NCBI RefSeq assembly: GCF_000158915.1
Contig: NZ_GG657754.1
Coordinates: forward strand, 7,938,233 to 7,978,174
DNA from: Streptomyces himastatinicus ATCC 53653
GTDB lineage: Bacteria; Actinomycetota; Actinomycetes; Streptomycetales; Streptomycetaceae
Reading direction: 5' to 3'
DNA length: 39,942 bases
Positions 8,472-16,333 of this stretch are shown piece after piece. Both the position numbers and the translations under genes were made by a program. How positions within the stretch are numbered: the first letter of the stretch is position 1; every line of letters begins with the position of its first letter. The notes beneath the pieces were generated by a model. The model was not told where the DNA came from. It searched no databases and saw nothing but the letters and a program-made list of their open reading frames with translations.

Positions 8472-9380
8472 CTAGTCCCGCTCGCAGACGAAGACGGCCG
8501 TGCCCGGGATGAGGCCGCCGCGCAGCGGGGACCAGCCGCCCCACTCCTGACGGTTCCACGCGGGCCATTCCGGTTCCACGAGGTCGATCAGCCGGAAGCC
8601 CCCGGCCACGACGTCCCGTACCCGGTCACCCAGGGTCCGGTGGTGTTCCACATAGGCGGCACGGCCCGCGTCGTCCTGTTCCACATAAGGGGTGCGGTCG
8701 AAGTACGAGCCGGAGATGCTCAGCCCTTCGGGCCCCGGCTCGTCCGGGAACGCCCACCGCACCGGATGCGTCACCGAGAACACCCACCGGCCGCCCGGCC
8801 GCAGCACCCGGTGCACCTCGCGCATCACCCGGACCGGCTCCGCCACGAAGGGCACCGCCCCGTACGCGGAGCAGGCGAGGTCGAACGAGCCGTCCCGGAA
8901 GGGGAGCGCGGTCGCGTCGGCCTGGACCAGCGCGATTCCGGACGGGCTGCCGGCGGCCGCCTTCGCGTCGATCCGCTGGGCGTGCCGCAGCTGCCGGTGG
9001 GAGATGTCGAACGCCACGGGGCGGGCCCCGCGCGCGGCGAGCCAGCGCGAGCACTGCGCCGCGCCCGCGCCCACCTCCAGCACGTCGCGCCCCTTCAGCT
9101 GGTCCGCTGGCCCGAGCAGCCCGGCCTCCGCCTCGTCCAGTCCCTCCGGGCCCCAGATGAACCGGTCGTCGCCGAGGAAGGCGCCGTGCTCCTCCTGGTA
9201 CTCGTCCGCGTTGCTGTCCCACCAGCCGCGGCTGGCCCGGCTGCTCTCGGTGTCGTCGGCGATCCGGCGGGTGGCGGTGGGCTCGAAGGCTTCGGGGGCC
9301 TCGTCGCGGGCCTCCGCAAGGGCTTCAAGGGCACTCTCGGGGGCCCTGAAGGCACCGCTGGGCTTGTGTTCTTGGACCAT
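8472..9380 (-). CDS. Class I SAM-dependent methyltransferase
   Basis: The protein has 302 aa from ATG 9380 (MVQEHKPSGAF). The frame stays open to 9506 but that extension covers the likely upstream region and lacks methyltransferase features. Motif I is DVLEVGAGAAQCSRWL and motif II is near PVAFDISHRQL. An ADATALPFRDGSFDLACSAY segment provides the acidic and post-II motifs, and the later HRVLRPGGRWVFSV is the typical beta-5 region. The fold is the UbiE/Methyltransf_11 type, acting on small molecules or unassigned substrates. N-terminal residues 15-50 are charged and likely disordered. No clear ribosome site is seen before the ATG. It is first in an operon with the hrpB region, which does not by itself suggest a substrate. 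Confidence 0.85.
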   Translation of the reverse strand: MVQEHKPSGAFRAPESALEALAEARDEAPEAFEPTATRRIADDTESSRASRGWWDSNADEYQEEHGAFLGDDRFIWGPEGLDEAEAGLLGPADQLKGRDVLEVGAGAAQCSRWLAARGARPVAFDISHRQLRHAQRIDAKAAAGSPSGIALVQADATALPFRDGSFDLACSAYGAVPFVAEPVRVMREVHRVLRPGGRWVFSVTHPVRWAFPDEPGPEGLSISGSYFDRTPYVEQDDAGRAAYVEHHRTLGDRVRDVVAGGFRLIDLVEPEWPAWNRQEWGGWSPLRGGLIPGTAVFVCERD

Positions 9381-9505
9381 CGGACGCGTCGTCGTACTCT
9401 CTGTATCGACCTGTGGCTGCGGGGCGCGGCGAGAAACCGCGTCGCAGCAGTGACCTGCAAATTGCCGGGTTCGGGACGTTAGGCCCCACGTGCGCTCTTC
9501 GTGCA

Positions 9506-9534
9506 TTGACCATGCCCGGCCGCCCCCGTATGCT
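9506..9534 (+). promoter_or_regulatory. Strong housekeeping-sigma promoter for rpsA
   Basis: TTGACC (9506-9511), a 17-nt spacer and TATGCT (9529-9534) form a near-consensus sigma-70/HrdB promoter. A start near 9541 would leave a leader of about 200 nt before rpsA. Confidence 0.75.
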
Positions 9535-9543
9535 ACAAGTTGC

Positions 9544-9656
9544 GCTGCGGGCCTGCGCGACTCAGACGGAGCAGGCCGCGCTCGTATCTGTTGTATGTCC
9601 CCTCGGTTGTCGAGGCGTTTACGGTCTCTCGGAACGTTCCGGAAAGATCACGCCTC
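9544..9656 (+). promoter_or_regulatory. Structured 5' leader of rpsA
   Basis: Two hairpin systems are visible. The first pairs GGCCTGC (about 9550-9556) with GCAGGCC (about 9571-9577). The second pairs GAGGCGT (9612-9618) with ACGCCTC (9650-9656) and encloses the 12-bp palindrome CGGAACGTTCCG (9630-9641). S1 regulates its own translation in E. coli, so a similar role is possible here but is inference. Confidence 0.45.
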
Positions 9657-9744
9657 ACAGGCTGTCCGGCTTCGGCAGTGCGGTAAAGGGTCCTCGGCGT
9701 AGCAGTACCTACGACTCAATGTCCGTACCGGAGCCCTTTCCCAC

Positions 9745-11253
9745 ATGACGAGCAGCACCGAGGCAACCCGCACCACCCCGCAGGTGGCGGTAAACGACAT
9801 CGGTTCCGAGGAAGCCTTCCTCGCCGCGATCGACGAGACGATCAAGTACTTCAACGACGGCGACATCGTCGACGGCGTCATCGTGAAGGTCGACCGGGAC
9901 GAGGTCCTGCTCGACATTGGTTACAAGACCGAAGGCGTCATCCCTTCCCGCGAGCTTTCGATCAAGCACGACGTCGACCCGAACGAGGTCGTGGCCGTCG
10001 GCGATGAGATCGAGGCCCTGGTTCTCCAGAAGGAGGACAAGGAAGGCCGCCTGATCCTCTCGAAGAAGCGCGCCCAGTACGAGCGCGCCTGGGGCACCAT
10101 CGAGAAGATCAAGGAAGAGGACGGGATCGTCACCGGTACCGTCATCGAGGTCGTCAAGGGTGGTCTCATCCTCGACATCGGCCTCCGCGGCTTCCTTCCC
10201 GCCTCCCTGGTGGAGATGCGCCGCGTCCGCGACCTCCAGCCCTACGTGGGCAAGGAGCTCGAGGCGAAGATCATCGAGCTGGACAAGAACCGCAACAACG
10301 TGGTCCTGTCCCGCCGTGCCTGGCTGGAGCAGACCCAGAGCGAGGTCCGTCAGACCTTCCTCACCACCCTCCAGAAGGGTCAGGTGCGCTCCGGCGTCGT
10401 CTCCTCCATCGTCAACTTCGGTGCCTTCGTGGACCTGGGTGGCGTGGACGGTCTGGTTCACGTCTCCGAGCTGTCCTGGAAGCACATCGACCACCCGTCC
10501 GAGGTCGTCGAGGTCGGCCAGGAGGTCACGGTCGAGGTCCTGGACGTCGACATGGACCGCGAGCGCGTCTCCCTGTCGCTCAAGGCGACCCAGGAAGACC
10601 CGTGGCAGCAGTTCGCCCGGACCCACCAGATCGGTCAGGTCGTCCCGGGTAAGGTCACGAAGCTCGTTCCGTTCGGTGCGTTCGTCCGCGTCGACGAGGG
10701 CATCGAGGGTCTGGTCCACATCTCCGAGCTGGCCGAGCGCCACGTGGAGATCCCGGAGCAGGTCGTCCAGGTCAACGACGAGATCTTCGTCAAGGTCATC
10801 GACATCGACCTCGAGCGCCGCCGCATCAGCCTCTCGCTGAAGCAGGCCAACGAGGCCTTCGGTGCCGACCCGTCCGTGGTCGAGTTCGACCCGACCCTGT
10901 ACGGCATGGCCGCGTCGTACGACGACCAGGGCAACTACATCTACCCCGAGGGCTTCGACCCCGAGGCCAACGACTGGCTCGAGGGGTACGAGAAGCAGCG
11001 CGAGGAGTGGGAGCGTCAGTACGCCGACGCGCAGACCCGCTTCGAGCAGCACCAGGCGCAGGTCATCAAGTCCCGCGAGGCCGACGAGCAGGCCGCTGCT
11101 GAGGGTGCGGGCAGCGCTGCCCCGGCGCCCGGCGGCGGGCAGGCCTCCGGCGGCGGTTCGTACTCCTCGGAGTCGGCCGACAACTCCGGCGCCCTGGCGT
11201 CGGACGAGGCGCTGGCCGCGCTCCGCGAGAAGCTGGCCGGTGGCCAGAGCTGA
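9745..11253 (+). CDS. rpsA: 30S ribosomal protein S1
   Basis: S1 is a ribosomal mRNA-binding protein that helps 30S subunits bind structured or weakly ribosome-sited mRNAs. The protein has 502 aa with four S1 (OB-fold) repeats at about residues 33-105, 121-190, 207-277 and 292-364. Repeats three and four carry the classic pattern VNFGAFVDLGGVDGLVHVSEL and PFGAFVRVDEGIEGLVHISEL. Four repeats is normal for actinobacteria, against six in E. coli. The C-terminal 100 residues are Glu/Gln/Ala-rich then Gly/Ser/Ala-rich and probably disordered. The start is ATG 9745, with GGAG at 9730-9733. Codons are restricted in the way of highly expressed genes. It is monocistronic, between a strong promoter and a strong terminator. 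Confidence 0.97.
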   Translation: MTSSTEATRTTPQVAVNDIGSEEAFLAAIDETIKYFNDGDIVDGVIVKVDRDEVLLDIGYKTEGVIPSRELSIKHDVDPNEVVAVGDEIEALVLQKEDKEGRLILSKKRAQYERAWGTIEKIKEEDGIVTGTVIEVVKGGLILDIGLRGFLPASLVEMRRVRDLQPYVGKELEAKIIELDKNRNNVVLSRRAWLEQTQSEVRQTFLTTLQKGQVRSGVVSSIVNFGAFVDLGGVDGLVHVSELSWKHIDHPSEVVEVGQEVTVEVLDVDMDRERVSLSLKATQEDPWQQFARTHQIGQVVPGKVTKLVPFGAFVRVDEGIEGLVHISELAERHVEIPEQVVQVNDEIFVKVIDIDLERRRISLSLKQANEAFGADPSVVEFDPTLYGMAASYDDQGNYIYPEGFDPEANDWLEGYEKQREEWERQYADAQTRFEQHQAQVIKSREADEQAAAEGAGSAAPAPGGGQASGGGSYSSESADNSGALASDEALAALREKLAGGQS

Positions 11254-11295
11254 ACCGCTGTGCCGCTGACCGCTAGCGGCACCGGCTGAACGAGT

Positions 11296-11331
11296 GTGAG
11301 GCCCGTTCCCCTTCGGGGGAGCGGGCCTCAC
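11296..11331 (+). terminator. rpsA terminator
   Basis: A 16-bp stem (11296-11311 with 11316-11331, one mismatch) is capped by a TTCG tetraloop, 42 nt after the rpsA stop. It is one of the clearest terminators in the window. Confidence 0.9.
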
Positions 11332-11475
11332 GCATGTTCCGGCGCATGTCCCGACCCACGCATGTCTCAGGCCGCAGACGGCCATGATGCGCACAGGAGT
11401 TGAGGGCGGCGCCCGGGAATGCGCCCGCCCCCGTGTGGTGTTTTCGCGTACGGAACACAAGGAGGAGCGGTCACA

Positions 11476-12420
11476 GTGCTTGATCCGCAGGATTTGTACG
11501 CGTGGGAACCGAGTGGGCTCGCCGAAGTCGACGCGATAGCCTCCCGGGATTCGGCCGGGCTGGTGCTGCTCTACCACTTCGACGGCTACATCGACGCCGG
11601 TGAGACCGGTGACCAGATCGTGGAGCGGCTGCTCGACGGGCTGCCACGGCAGGTCGTCGCCCGCTTCGACCACGACCGGCTTGTCGACTACCGGGCCCGG
11701 CGCCCCCTGCTCACCTTCCAGCGCGACCGCTGGACGGGCTATGAGACCCCGGCGATCGAACTCCACCTGGTGCGGGACGCGACCGCGGCGCCCTTCCTGC
11801 TGCTCTGCGGGCCCGAACCGGACGTGGAGTGGGAGCGTTTCGCGGCCGCGGTGCGGCAGATCATCGAGCGGCTCGGCGTGCGGCTCGCGGTGAACTTCCA
11901 CGGGATTCCGATGGGCGTTCCGCACACCCGGCCGGTGGGGCTCACCCCGCACGGCAACCGCACCGATCTGATGCCCGGTCACCGCGGCTACTTCGACGAG
12001 GCGCAGGTGCCCGGCAGTGCCGAGTCGCTGATCGAGTACCGGCTCGGGGAGGCGGGCCACGACGTCCTCGGGGTCGCCGCCCACGTCCCCCACTATCTGG
12101 CCCGGTCCGCCTACCCCGACGCGGCGCTCACCGCGCTGGAGGCGGTCACCGCGGCCACCGGTCTGGTGCTGCCGGGCGCGGCACATGCGCTGCGCAACGA
12201 GGCGCTGAAGACGCAGGAGGAGATCGAGCGGCAGGTCGCGGAGGGCGATGACGAGCTGGTCGCGCTCGTACGGGGCCTTGAGCACCAGTACGACGCGGTG
12301 GCCGGGGCCGACAGCCGCGGCAACCTGGTCGCGGAACCGGCCGAGCTGCCCTCGGCGGACGAGCTGGGCGCCGAGTTCGAACGCTTCCTGGCCGAGCGGG
12401 AGGGCGAGGGCGGCGCCTGA
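11476..12420 (+). CDS. PAC2-family protein (proteasome assembly chaperone-like)
   Basis: The protein has 314 aa. GTG 11476 is chosen because AAGGAGGAGCGG ends 5 nt before it; the open frame extends to 11419 without a better site. It fits the PAC2 family: an N-terminal LVLLYHFDGYIDAGETGDQI segment, a central FLLLCGPEPDVEWERFAAAV strand-helix, the conserved NFHGIPMGVPHTRPVGLTPHG stretch (residues about 142-162) and a helical C-terminal third with acidic tail. Eukaryotic PAC2 assists 20S proteasome assembly and streptomycetes have a 20S proteasome, but the role of bacterial PAC2 proteins is not settled. It has its own transcription unit after the rpsA terminator. The family call is good; the function is open. 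Confidence 0.85.
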   Translation: MLDPQDLYAWEPSGLAEVDAIASRDSAGLVLLYHFDGYIDAGETGDQIVERLLDGLPRQVVARFDHDRLVDYRARRPLLTFQRDRWTGYETPAIELHLVRDATAAPFLLLCGPEPDVEWERFAAAVRQIIERLGVRLAVNFHGIPMGVPHTRPVGLTPHGNRTDLMPGHRGYFDEAQVPGSAESLIEYRLGEAGHDVLGVAAHVPHYLARSAYPDAALTALEAVTAATGLVLPGAAHALRNEALKTQEEIERQVAEGDDELVALVRGLEHQYDAVAGADSRGNLVAEPAELPSADELGAEFERFLAEREGEGGA

Positions 12421-12430
12421 GCGGCGGCCC

Positions 12431-12490
12431 CGTGCCCATATACGGGGCCCGGGGCCCATATAGCCGGGCCCGTGCTCGTATAGCGTGGGC
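12431..12490 (+). repeat. Three 20-bp tandem repeats carrying -10-like boxes before coaE
   Basis: Copies lie at 12431-12450, 12451-12470 and 12471-12490, with an exact 20-bp period. The conserved part is (G/C)CCATATA or its variant CTCGTATAG. Each copy holds a TATA core; the third supplies the coaE -10. Confidence 0.6.
12481..12486 (+). promoter_or_regulatory. -10 box for leaderless coaE
   Basis: TAGCGT is followed by 7 nt (GGGCCCC) and ATG 12494, with no ribosome site. It lies in the third copy of the 20-bp repeat. Confidence 0.55.
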
Positions 12491-12493
12491 CCC

Positions 12494-13099
12494 ATGCTGA
12501 AGCTGGGGCTCACGGGCGGAATCGGCGCGGGCAAGAGCGAAGTCTCGCGAATCTTGGTCTCTTACGGCGCGGTGCTGATCGACTCCGATCGGATCGCCCG
12601 TGAAGTGGTCGAGCCCGGAACCCCCGGCCTCGCCGCCGTCGTCGCCGAATTCGGGTCCGGGGTGCTGACCGCCGACGGCCGGCTCGACCGGCCGAAGCTC
12701 GGCGGGATCGTCTTCAACGATCCCGAGCGGCTGCGCGCCCTGAACGCCATCGTCCACCCCCTGGTCCGCGACCGCTCCGCCGAGCTCCAGGCGGGCGCCG
12801 GGCCGGAGGCGGTGGTCGTCCACGACGTCCCGCTGCTCGCCGAGAACGGCCTGGGGTCCCTGTACGACCTGGTGCTGGTCGTCGACGCCACGCCCGAGAC
12901 CCAGCTCGACCGGCTGGTCCGGCAGCGCGGCATGACCGAGGACGAGGCGCGGGCCCGGATGGCGGCCCAGGCGACCCGCGAGGAGCGGCTGGCCGTCGCC
13001 GACATCGTGATCGACAACGACGGTCCGCTGGAGGAGCTGGAGCCGCGGGTCCGCAAGGTCTGGACGGAGCTGGCCGAACGGGCTGCCGCCACGGACTGA
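12494..13099 (+). CDS. coaE: Dephospho-CoA kinase
   Basis: CoaE performs the last step of coenzyme A synthesis, phosphorylating the 3'-hydroxyl of dephospho-CoA with ATP. The protein has 201 aa, a normal length for the stand-alone enzyme. MLKLGLTGGIGAGKSE gives the P-loop at residues 8-15. DSDRIAREVVEPG and HPLVRDR match the substrate-binding and CoA domain, and VVVHDVPLLAENGL and IVIDNDGPLEEL are family signatures. ATG 12494 is preferred to GTG 12485 because the -10 spacing and family N-termini (MLKVGLTGG-type) agree with it. Expression is probably leaderless. Confidence 0.95.
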   Translation: MLKLGLTGGIGAGKSEVSRILVSYGAVLIDSDRIAREVVEPGTPGLAAVVAEFGSGVLTADGRLDRPKLGGIVFNDPERLRALNAIVHPLVRDRSAELQAGAGPEAVVVHDVPLLAENGLGSLYDLVLVVDATPETQLDRLVRQRGMTEDEARARMAAQATREERLAVADIVIDNDGPLEELEPRVRKVWTELAERAAATD

Positions 13100-13116
13100 G
13101 GCGACGCGCCGCGTAT

Positions 13117-13161
13117 GCGGGGCGGGCGCGCCCGCGGGGCGGGCCGTGCTTGCGGGGCGGG
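13117..13161 (+). repeat. Three tandem copies of GCGGGGCGGG
   Basis: Copies lie at 13117-13126, 13134-13143 and 13152-13161 (period 17-18 bp), between the coaE stop and the TPR gene. GGGCGCGCCC palindromic sequence lies between the first two. They could form a weak transcript-end structure or be simple GC expansion. Confidence 0.4.
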
Positions 13162-13299
13162 CCGAGGGGGAATGTGGCGCACCAGGTGGTTGTTGTGCTG
13201 CCCGTAACGACGATCATCACCGAGGGAACACCCAGGGACCACCGAGGGATCACCCCACACGGGGCCGACGATCACGCAAGCCCGGGGAAGGAAGCGGCT

Positions 13300-13668
13300 G
13301 TGCCCGAGCCCACGCCCGAGACCCATGTCATCGACTACCGCGCCGCGGAGCAGCTGCTCGCCGCTCGAGATCCGCGAGGCGCCGTCAAGCTGCTCGACTC
13401 GGTCATCACCGCCCACCCCGAGAACACCGCGGCCCGGCTGCTGCGGGCCCGCGCGTTCTTCGGCGCGGCCCAGCTCCGCGCCGCGGAACTGGAATTCCAC
13501 ATCGTGCTGGAGCGCGAGCCGGACAACGCGTTCGCCCACTTCGCCCTCGCCCGTACGCTGGAGCGCGCCTCCCGCCAGGCCGAGGCCACCCGCCACTTCC
13601 GCCTCGCCGCGGCACTCGATCCGCGCCCGGACTTCGTGGAGGCGGCGCGGTTCGGCGAGCAGGGCTGA
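13300..13668 (+). CDS. Tetratricopeptide-repeat protein
   Basis: The protein has 122 aa. GTG 13300 is chosen for GGAAGGAAG at 13287-13295 and because translation upstream (to 13150) is low-complexity and non-family. Helix pairs of the TPR type follow one another: AEQLLAARDPRGAVKLLDSVI, AARLLRARAFFGAAQLRAAELEF..., and AFAHFALARTLERASRQAEATRHF. These small TPR proteins act as protein-binding scaffolds; the partner is unknown. It follows coaE on the same strand but is 200 bp away and has a separate ribosome site. It runs convergent with the DUF6343 gene (15 nt between stops). Confidence 0.82.
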   Translation: MPEPTPETHVIDYRAAEQLLAARDPRGAVKLLDSVITAHPENTAARLLRARAFFGAAQLRAAELEFHIVLEREPDNAFAHFALARTLERASRQAEATRHFRLAAALDPRPDFVEAARFGEQG

Positions 13669-13683
13669 GCTGCCCGAGGGAGG

Positions 13684-13965
13684 CTAGCGCCGTCGCCCCC
13701 TGACCGGCGCGTACGGCGGCACGTCCCGCCCCGGCTGGTAGTGCGGTCCCTGCCGGATGTGCCGGATGACCAGGGCCAGGTCGATCAGGGTGATCGCGGC
13801 AATCGCCGCGCAGGCGGCCGCCCAGCCCGGCCTGCCCACCAGTACGAAGACCACCGCGCCGCCGACGGTCCACAGCAGCCCCCAGACGGCGAGCCACAGC
13901 CGCATCCGCAGTGGGGTGCGCGCATGTGCGGGCTCATCGCCCGTACGGATGAATCGCATCGACAT
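13684..13965 (-). CDS. DUF6343-family membrane protein
   Basis: The protein has 93 aa. ATG 13965 is preferred (GAGGGAG about 9 nt upstream); the longer frame to 14097 runs into the divergent neighbour's region. The N-terminus MSMRFIRTGDEPAHARTPLR is polar. Two hydrophobic segments (LWLAVWGLLWTVGGAVVFVL and AACAAIAAITLIDLALVI) form a helical hairpin in the membrane. The C-terminus carries GPHYQPGRDVPPYAPV, the conserved tail of the Streptomyces DUF6343 family as remembered. The function is unknown. It is divergent from the ADP-ribosylglycohydrolase gene, with 116 bp between start codons. Confidence 0.75.
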   Translation of the reverse strand: MSMRFIRTGDEPAHARTPLRMRLWLAVWGLLWTVGGAVVFVLVGRPGWAAACAAIAAITLIDLALVIRHIRQGPHYQPGRDVPPYAPVRGRRR

Positions 13966-14081
13966 GACACCGTCTCCCTCTTCGACGCTACCGCGCCGGG
14001 GCCTGTCGGTGGGGTCTGCGATCATGTGCTCAGCACACAGGAGCTGTGCAGCAGCCACCCGCGCAGGAACAGGAGTCGCAC

Positions 14082-15215
14082 GTGATCCAGCAGTCATGGG
14101 ACGAATCGGCCGCCCGGCGGGCCCGCATCCGCGGCTGTCTGCTCGGCGGCGCGATCGGTGACGCGATCGGCAACCCGATCGAGTTCCGCTCCCTGTCGGG
14201 GATCCGTGAGGCGTACGGCCAGCCGGGCGTCACCGGTTTCGTCCCGGACGACAGCGGCGTCGCGGGCCGGATCACCGACGACACCCAGATGACCCTGTTC
14301 ACCGCCGAGGGGCTCATCCGGGCCCACGCGCTCGCGTCCGCCGAGGGCGCCGGGGGCGCCGTGATCACCGTCATCCGCCGGGCGTACCTGCGCTGGCTCG
14401 ACACCCAGAATTATCCCGAGCCTCCGCACCAGAGGACCCCGGAGGACATCGGCCGCTCCGGCTGGTTGCGCACCCATCCGTGGCTGTACGCCCGCCGCGC
14501 GCCCGGCAACGCGTGCCTCTCCGGCCTCCTCGAAGGCCACATCCCCGCCGTGGACGCCCCCCTCTACGGCGGCCCGGGCCCGGTGAACGGCGGCTCCAAG
14601 GGCTGCGGCACCGTGATGCGGTCGGCCCCGTTCGGCCTCACCGGTCTGCCCGCCCGCGACTGCTTCGAACTGTCCGCCCGCTGCGCGCAGATCACCCACG
14701 GCCATCCGACCGGCTACCTCGCGGCGGGCGCCCTGGCCGCGATCGTCGCGTACCTCCTCGAAGGCGACTCCCTGGAGGGCGCCACCCTGCGCACCCTGGA
14801 AATCCTGCGCGGCTATCCGCGGCACGAGGAGACCGTCACCGCCCTGCGCCGCGCGGTCGACCTGGCGGCCGGTGGCAACCCCACCGCGGAGAAGGTCGAG
14901 TCGCTCGGCGGCGGCTGGATCGCCGAGGAGGCACTGGCCATCGGGGTCTACGCGGCCCTGGCGGCCCCCAGCCTCCCGGCGGCGCTGCTGCTGTCCGTCA
15001 ACCACTCGGGCGACAGCGACTCGACCGGCGCGATCTGCGGCAACCTGCTGGGCGTCCACCACGGCGACCTGCGCCTGCCGCCGTCCTGGCTCGCCCAGGT
15101 GGAGGGCCGCGGCACGATAGCCGAGCTGGCCGACGACTTCGCCTCCGTCTTCCACCCCTCCGCTGAGCAGCACGACGCCACGGTCTTCCCCCAGGACCGC
15201 TACCCGCTGAGCTGA
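14082..15215 (+). CDS. ADP-ribosylglycohydrolase family protein (DraG fold)
   Basis: The protein has 377 aa. GTG 14082 has AGGAG 7 nt upstream; the alternative GTG 14046 would have only 2 nt between AGGAG and the start. Such enzymes remove ADP-ribose from proteins or related substrates using two Mg2+/Mn2+ ions. The metal-binding pattern is present: GAIGDAIGNPIEF near residue 20, TDDTQMTLFTAE near residue 65, a Gly-rich NGGSKGCGTVMRSAP near residue 170 and SGDSDSTGAICGNLLG near residue 308. The C-terminal tail lacks extra domains. It could act on modified proteins, or on ADP-ribosylated nucleic acid as some relatives do; the sequence does not decide. Confidence 0.9.
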   Translation: MIQQSWDESAARRARIRGCLLGGAIGDAIGNPIEFRSLSGIREAYGQPGVTGFVPDDSGVAGRITDDTQMTLFTAEGLIRAHALASAEGAGGAVITVIRRAYLRWLDTQNYPEPPHQRTPEDIGRSGWLRTHPWLYARRAPGNACLSGLLEGHIPAVDAPLYGGPGPVNGGSKGCGTVMRSAPFGLTGLPARDCFELSARCAQITHGHPTGYLAAGALAAIVAYLLEGDSLEGATLRTLEILRGYPRHEETVTALRRAVDLAAGGNPTAEKVESLGGGWIAEEALAIGVYAALAAPSLPAALLLSVNHSGDSDSTGAICGNLLGVHHGDLRLPPSWLAQVEGRGTIAELADDFASVFHPSAEQHDATVFPQDRYPLS

Positions 15216-15274
15216 CCCTCGCGGCTGAACCGGCCCTCGCCATTAATCGGTCGAGTGTGCGGGGTGGCCTTTGT

Positions 15275-15280
15275 TAGCGT
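15275..15280 (+). promoter_or_regulatory. -10 box for a leaderless DUF7873 mRNA
   Basis: TAGCGT is followed by exactly 7 nt and GTG 15288. There is no ribosome site. The same layout is seen before coaE. Confidence 0.5.
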
Positions 15281-15287
15281 GCGTGAC

Positions 15288-16019
15288 GTGGCGAAACTCA
15301 ATCAGATCATCGCCGTGGAGAAGGGCGTCAAGGCCAAGTCCCACCAGGACCTGACGGCCACCCACCACGGTCTGCAGAAGCCTGCCTTGCTCGCGGGGAT
15401 ATCCCGTACGTACCAGCCGAAGGATGAGGAGGGCGAACAGCTCCCGCCCGAGTCCACCCGTGTCCAGGTCAAGGCCGAGGACGTGCTGCGGGACACGGCG
15501 GCCACCCTGACCCGCCTCTTCGACGTCACCGCCACCAAGGACTGGTCGAACTGCACGGCGAAGGCGGACGTGTCGGTCGAGGGCCGCACGCTGCTGCGTG
15601 ACGTTCCGGTCGCCTACCTCCTCTTCTTGGAGAAGCAACTGGCCGACCTGGGCGCCTTCGTCCGCAAGCTGCCGGTCCTGGACGCAGCCGAGTCCTGGTC
15701 CGTGGACCCGTCCACGGATTCCTGGAAGACCGAGCCGGTACGCACTGTCCGTACGAAGAAGGTCCCCCGCAACCACGTCAAGGCGGAGGCCACCGACAAG
15801 CACCCGGCCCAGGTCGAGGTCTACTACGAGGACATCCCGGTCGGCTACTGGACCACGGTCAAGTTCTCCGGCGCCCTCCCGGCCCGCAGGGTCAACGAGC
15901 TGCTCGACCGTGTCGAAAAGCTCCAGCAGGCGGTCAAGTTCGCCCGCGAGGAGGCCAACGCCATCGAGGCCACCGATCAGAGAGTGGGTGACGCGGTCTT
16001 CGGCTACCTGTTCGGGTAG
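15288..16019 (+). CDS. DUF7873-family conserved protein
   Basis: The protein has 243 aa. GTG 15288 is favoured over GTG 15255 by the leaderless -10 spacing and because MAKLNQIIAVEKGVKAKSHQ is a sensible start. It is soluble, charged and without signal or membrane segments: an N-terminal helical part (residues 1-90), then a beta-containing middle (ESTRVQVKAEDVL, LRDVPVAYLLFLEKQL), and a C-terminal coiled helix with a YEDIPVGYW motif near residue 183. It matches the conserved actinobacterial family as remembered (DUF7873). The function is unknown. It marks the end of the conserved left block; the accessory segment begins right after it. Confidence 0.75.
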   Translation: MAKLNQIIAVEKGVKAKSHQDLTATHHGLQKPALLAGISRTYQPKDEEGEQLPPESTRVQVKAEDVLRDTAATLTRLFDVTATKDWSNCTAKADVSVEGRTLLRDVPVAYLLFLEKQLADLGAFVRKLPVLDAAESWSVDPSTDSWKTEPVRTVRTKKVPRNHVKAEATDKHPAQVEVYYEDIPVGYWTTVKFSGALPARRVNELLDRVEKLQQAVKFAREEANAIEATDQRVGDAVFGYLFG

Positions 16020-16030
16020 TGTCATGAACT

Positions 16031-16056
16031 CCCCGCCCGCCGCAGCGCGGACGGGG
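16031..16056 (+). terminator. Probable terminator after the DUF7873 gene
   Basis: The stems CCCCG/CGGGG and CCGC/GCGG, separated by a C-A mismatch, close a 6-nt loop 12 nt after the stop codon. Confidence 0.5.
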
Positions 16057-16170
16057 TGCGCGAGGAGCGCAAGCTGAAGCTGAAGCTTGTCGTGACGGCG
16101 CGGTCCGCCCTCGGAGGCAGGCCGCGATCAATCTCAGACTCTCGCTCCAGACTCAGCATCCGCCGCCGAT

Positions 16171-16311
16171 CGCCGCATCGACCGGGCCTGGGCTTGGTCG
16201 TCGGATGCCGGTTCAAGTCCGGCCCGCGCAGCTTTTCTTACGATGCGCGGTAGTTCAAAGGCAGAACACGACGACATGATGACTGACCCGAGCCCTTAAA
16301 CGATGCCGGCG
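16171..16311 (+). ncRNA. Y RNA-like noncoding RNA with a permuted tRNA-like domain (YrlA-like)
   Basis: Every arm of a tRNA is present but in permuted order. T arm: GCCGG (16207-16211), loop TTCAAGT, CCGGC (16219-16223). Acceptor 3' strand: CCGCGCA (16224-16230). A 13-nt closing loop follows (16231-16243). Acceptor 5' strand: TGCGCGG (16244-16250), exactly complementary. After TA comes the D arm: GTTC, loop AAAGGCA, GAAC (16253-16267), then one A. CGACG (16269-16273) pairs with CGTCG (16199-16203), which would be an anticodon stem. Instead of an anticodon loop the stem continues outward: TTGGTC (16194-16199) faces GACTGA (16281-16286) with an unpaired 3'-side bulge, then GGGC/GCCC and GGG/CCC, and CGCC-GCATCG (16171-16180) pairs with CGATGC-(C)-GGCG (16301-16311). 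This is the plan of bacterial Y RNAs: a Ro60-type binding stem plus a tRNA mimic with a capped acceptor stem. The exact ends and promoter are not seen. Confidence 0.75.
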
Positions 16312-16333
16312 TGCGCAGCTGGGCGGCATCCAA

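Larger units (their letters stand above)
9381..9744. other. 364-bp divergent intergenic region: rpsA promoter and structured leader
   Basis: This stretch has no convincing gene. It separates the methyltransferase (minus strand) from rpsA (plus strand) and holds a near-consensus promoter and several leader hairpins listed separately. Confidence 0.7.

Noticed and set aside
9630..9641. CGGAACGTTCCG as a LexA site
   Set aside because: The half sites have no 4-bp spacer, and it lies in a transcribed leader within a larger stem.
12431..13161. CRISPR-like array from the 20-bp and GCGGGGCGGG repeats
   Set aside because: Repeats are directly adjacent or 7-8 bp apart with no unique spacers and no cas genes.
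16205..16232. A tRNA 3' end left as an attachment site by an integrative element
   Set aside because: The D arm and the exactly complementary acceptor strand follow within 40 nt, and no integrase or second copy of the 3' end was seen.
16207..16275. A normal tRNA gene suggested by the T loop TTCAAGT and D loop AAAGGCA
   Set aside because: The T arm precedes the D arm and no anticodon loop exists; the parts only fit as a permuted tRNA-like domain, hence the Y RNA call.
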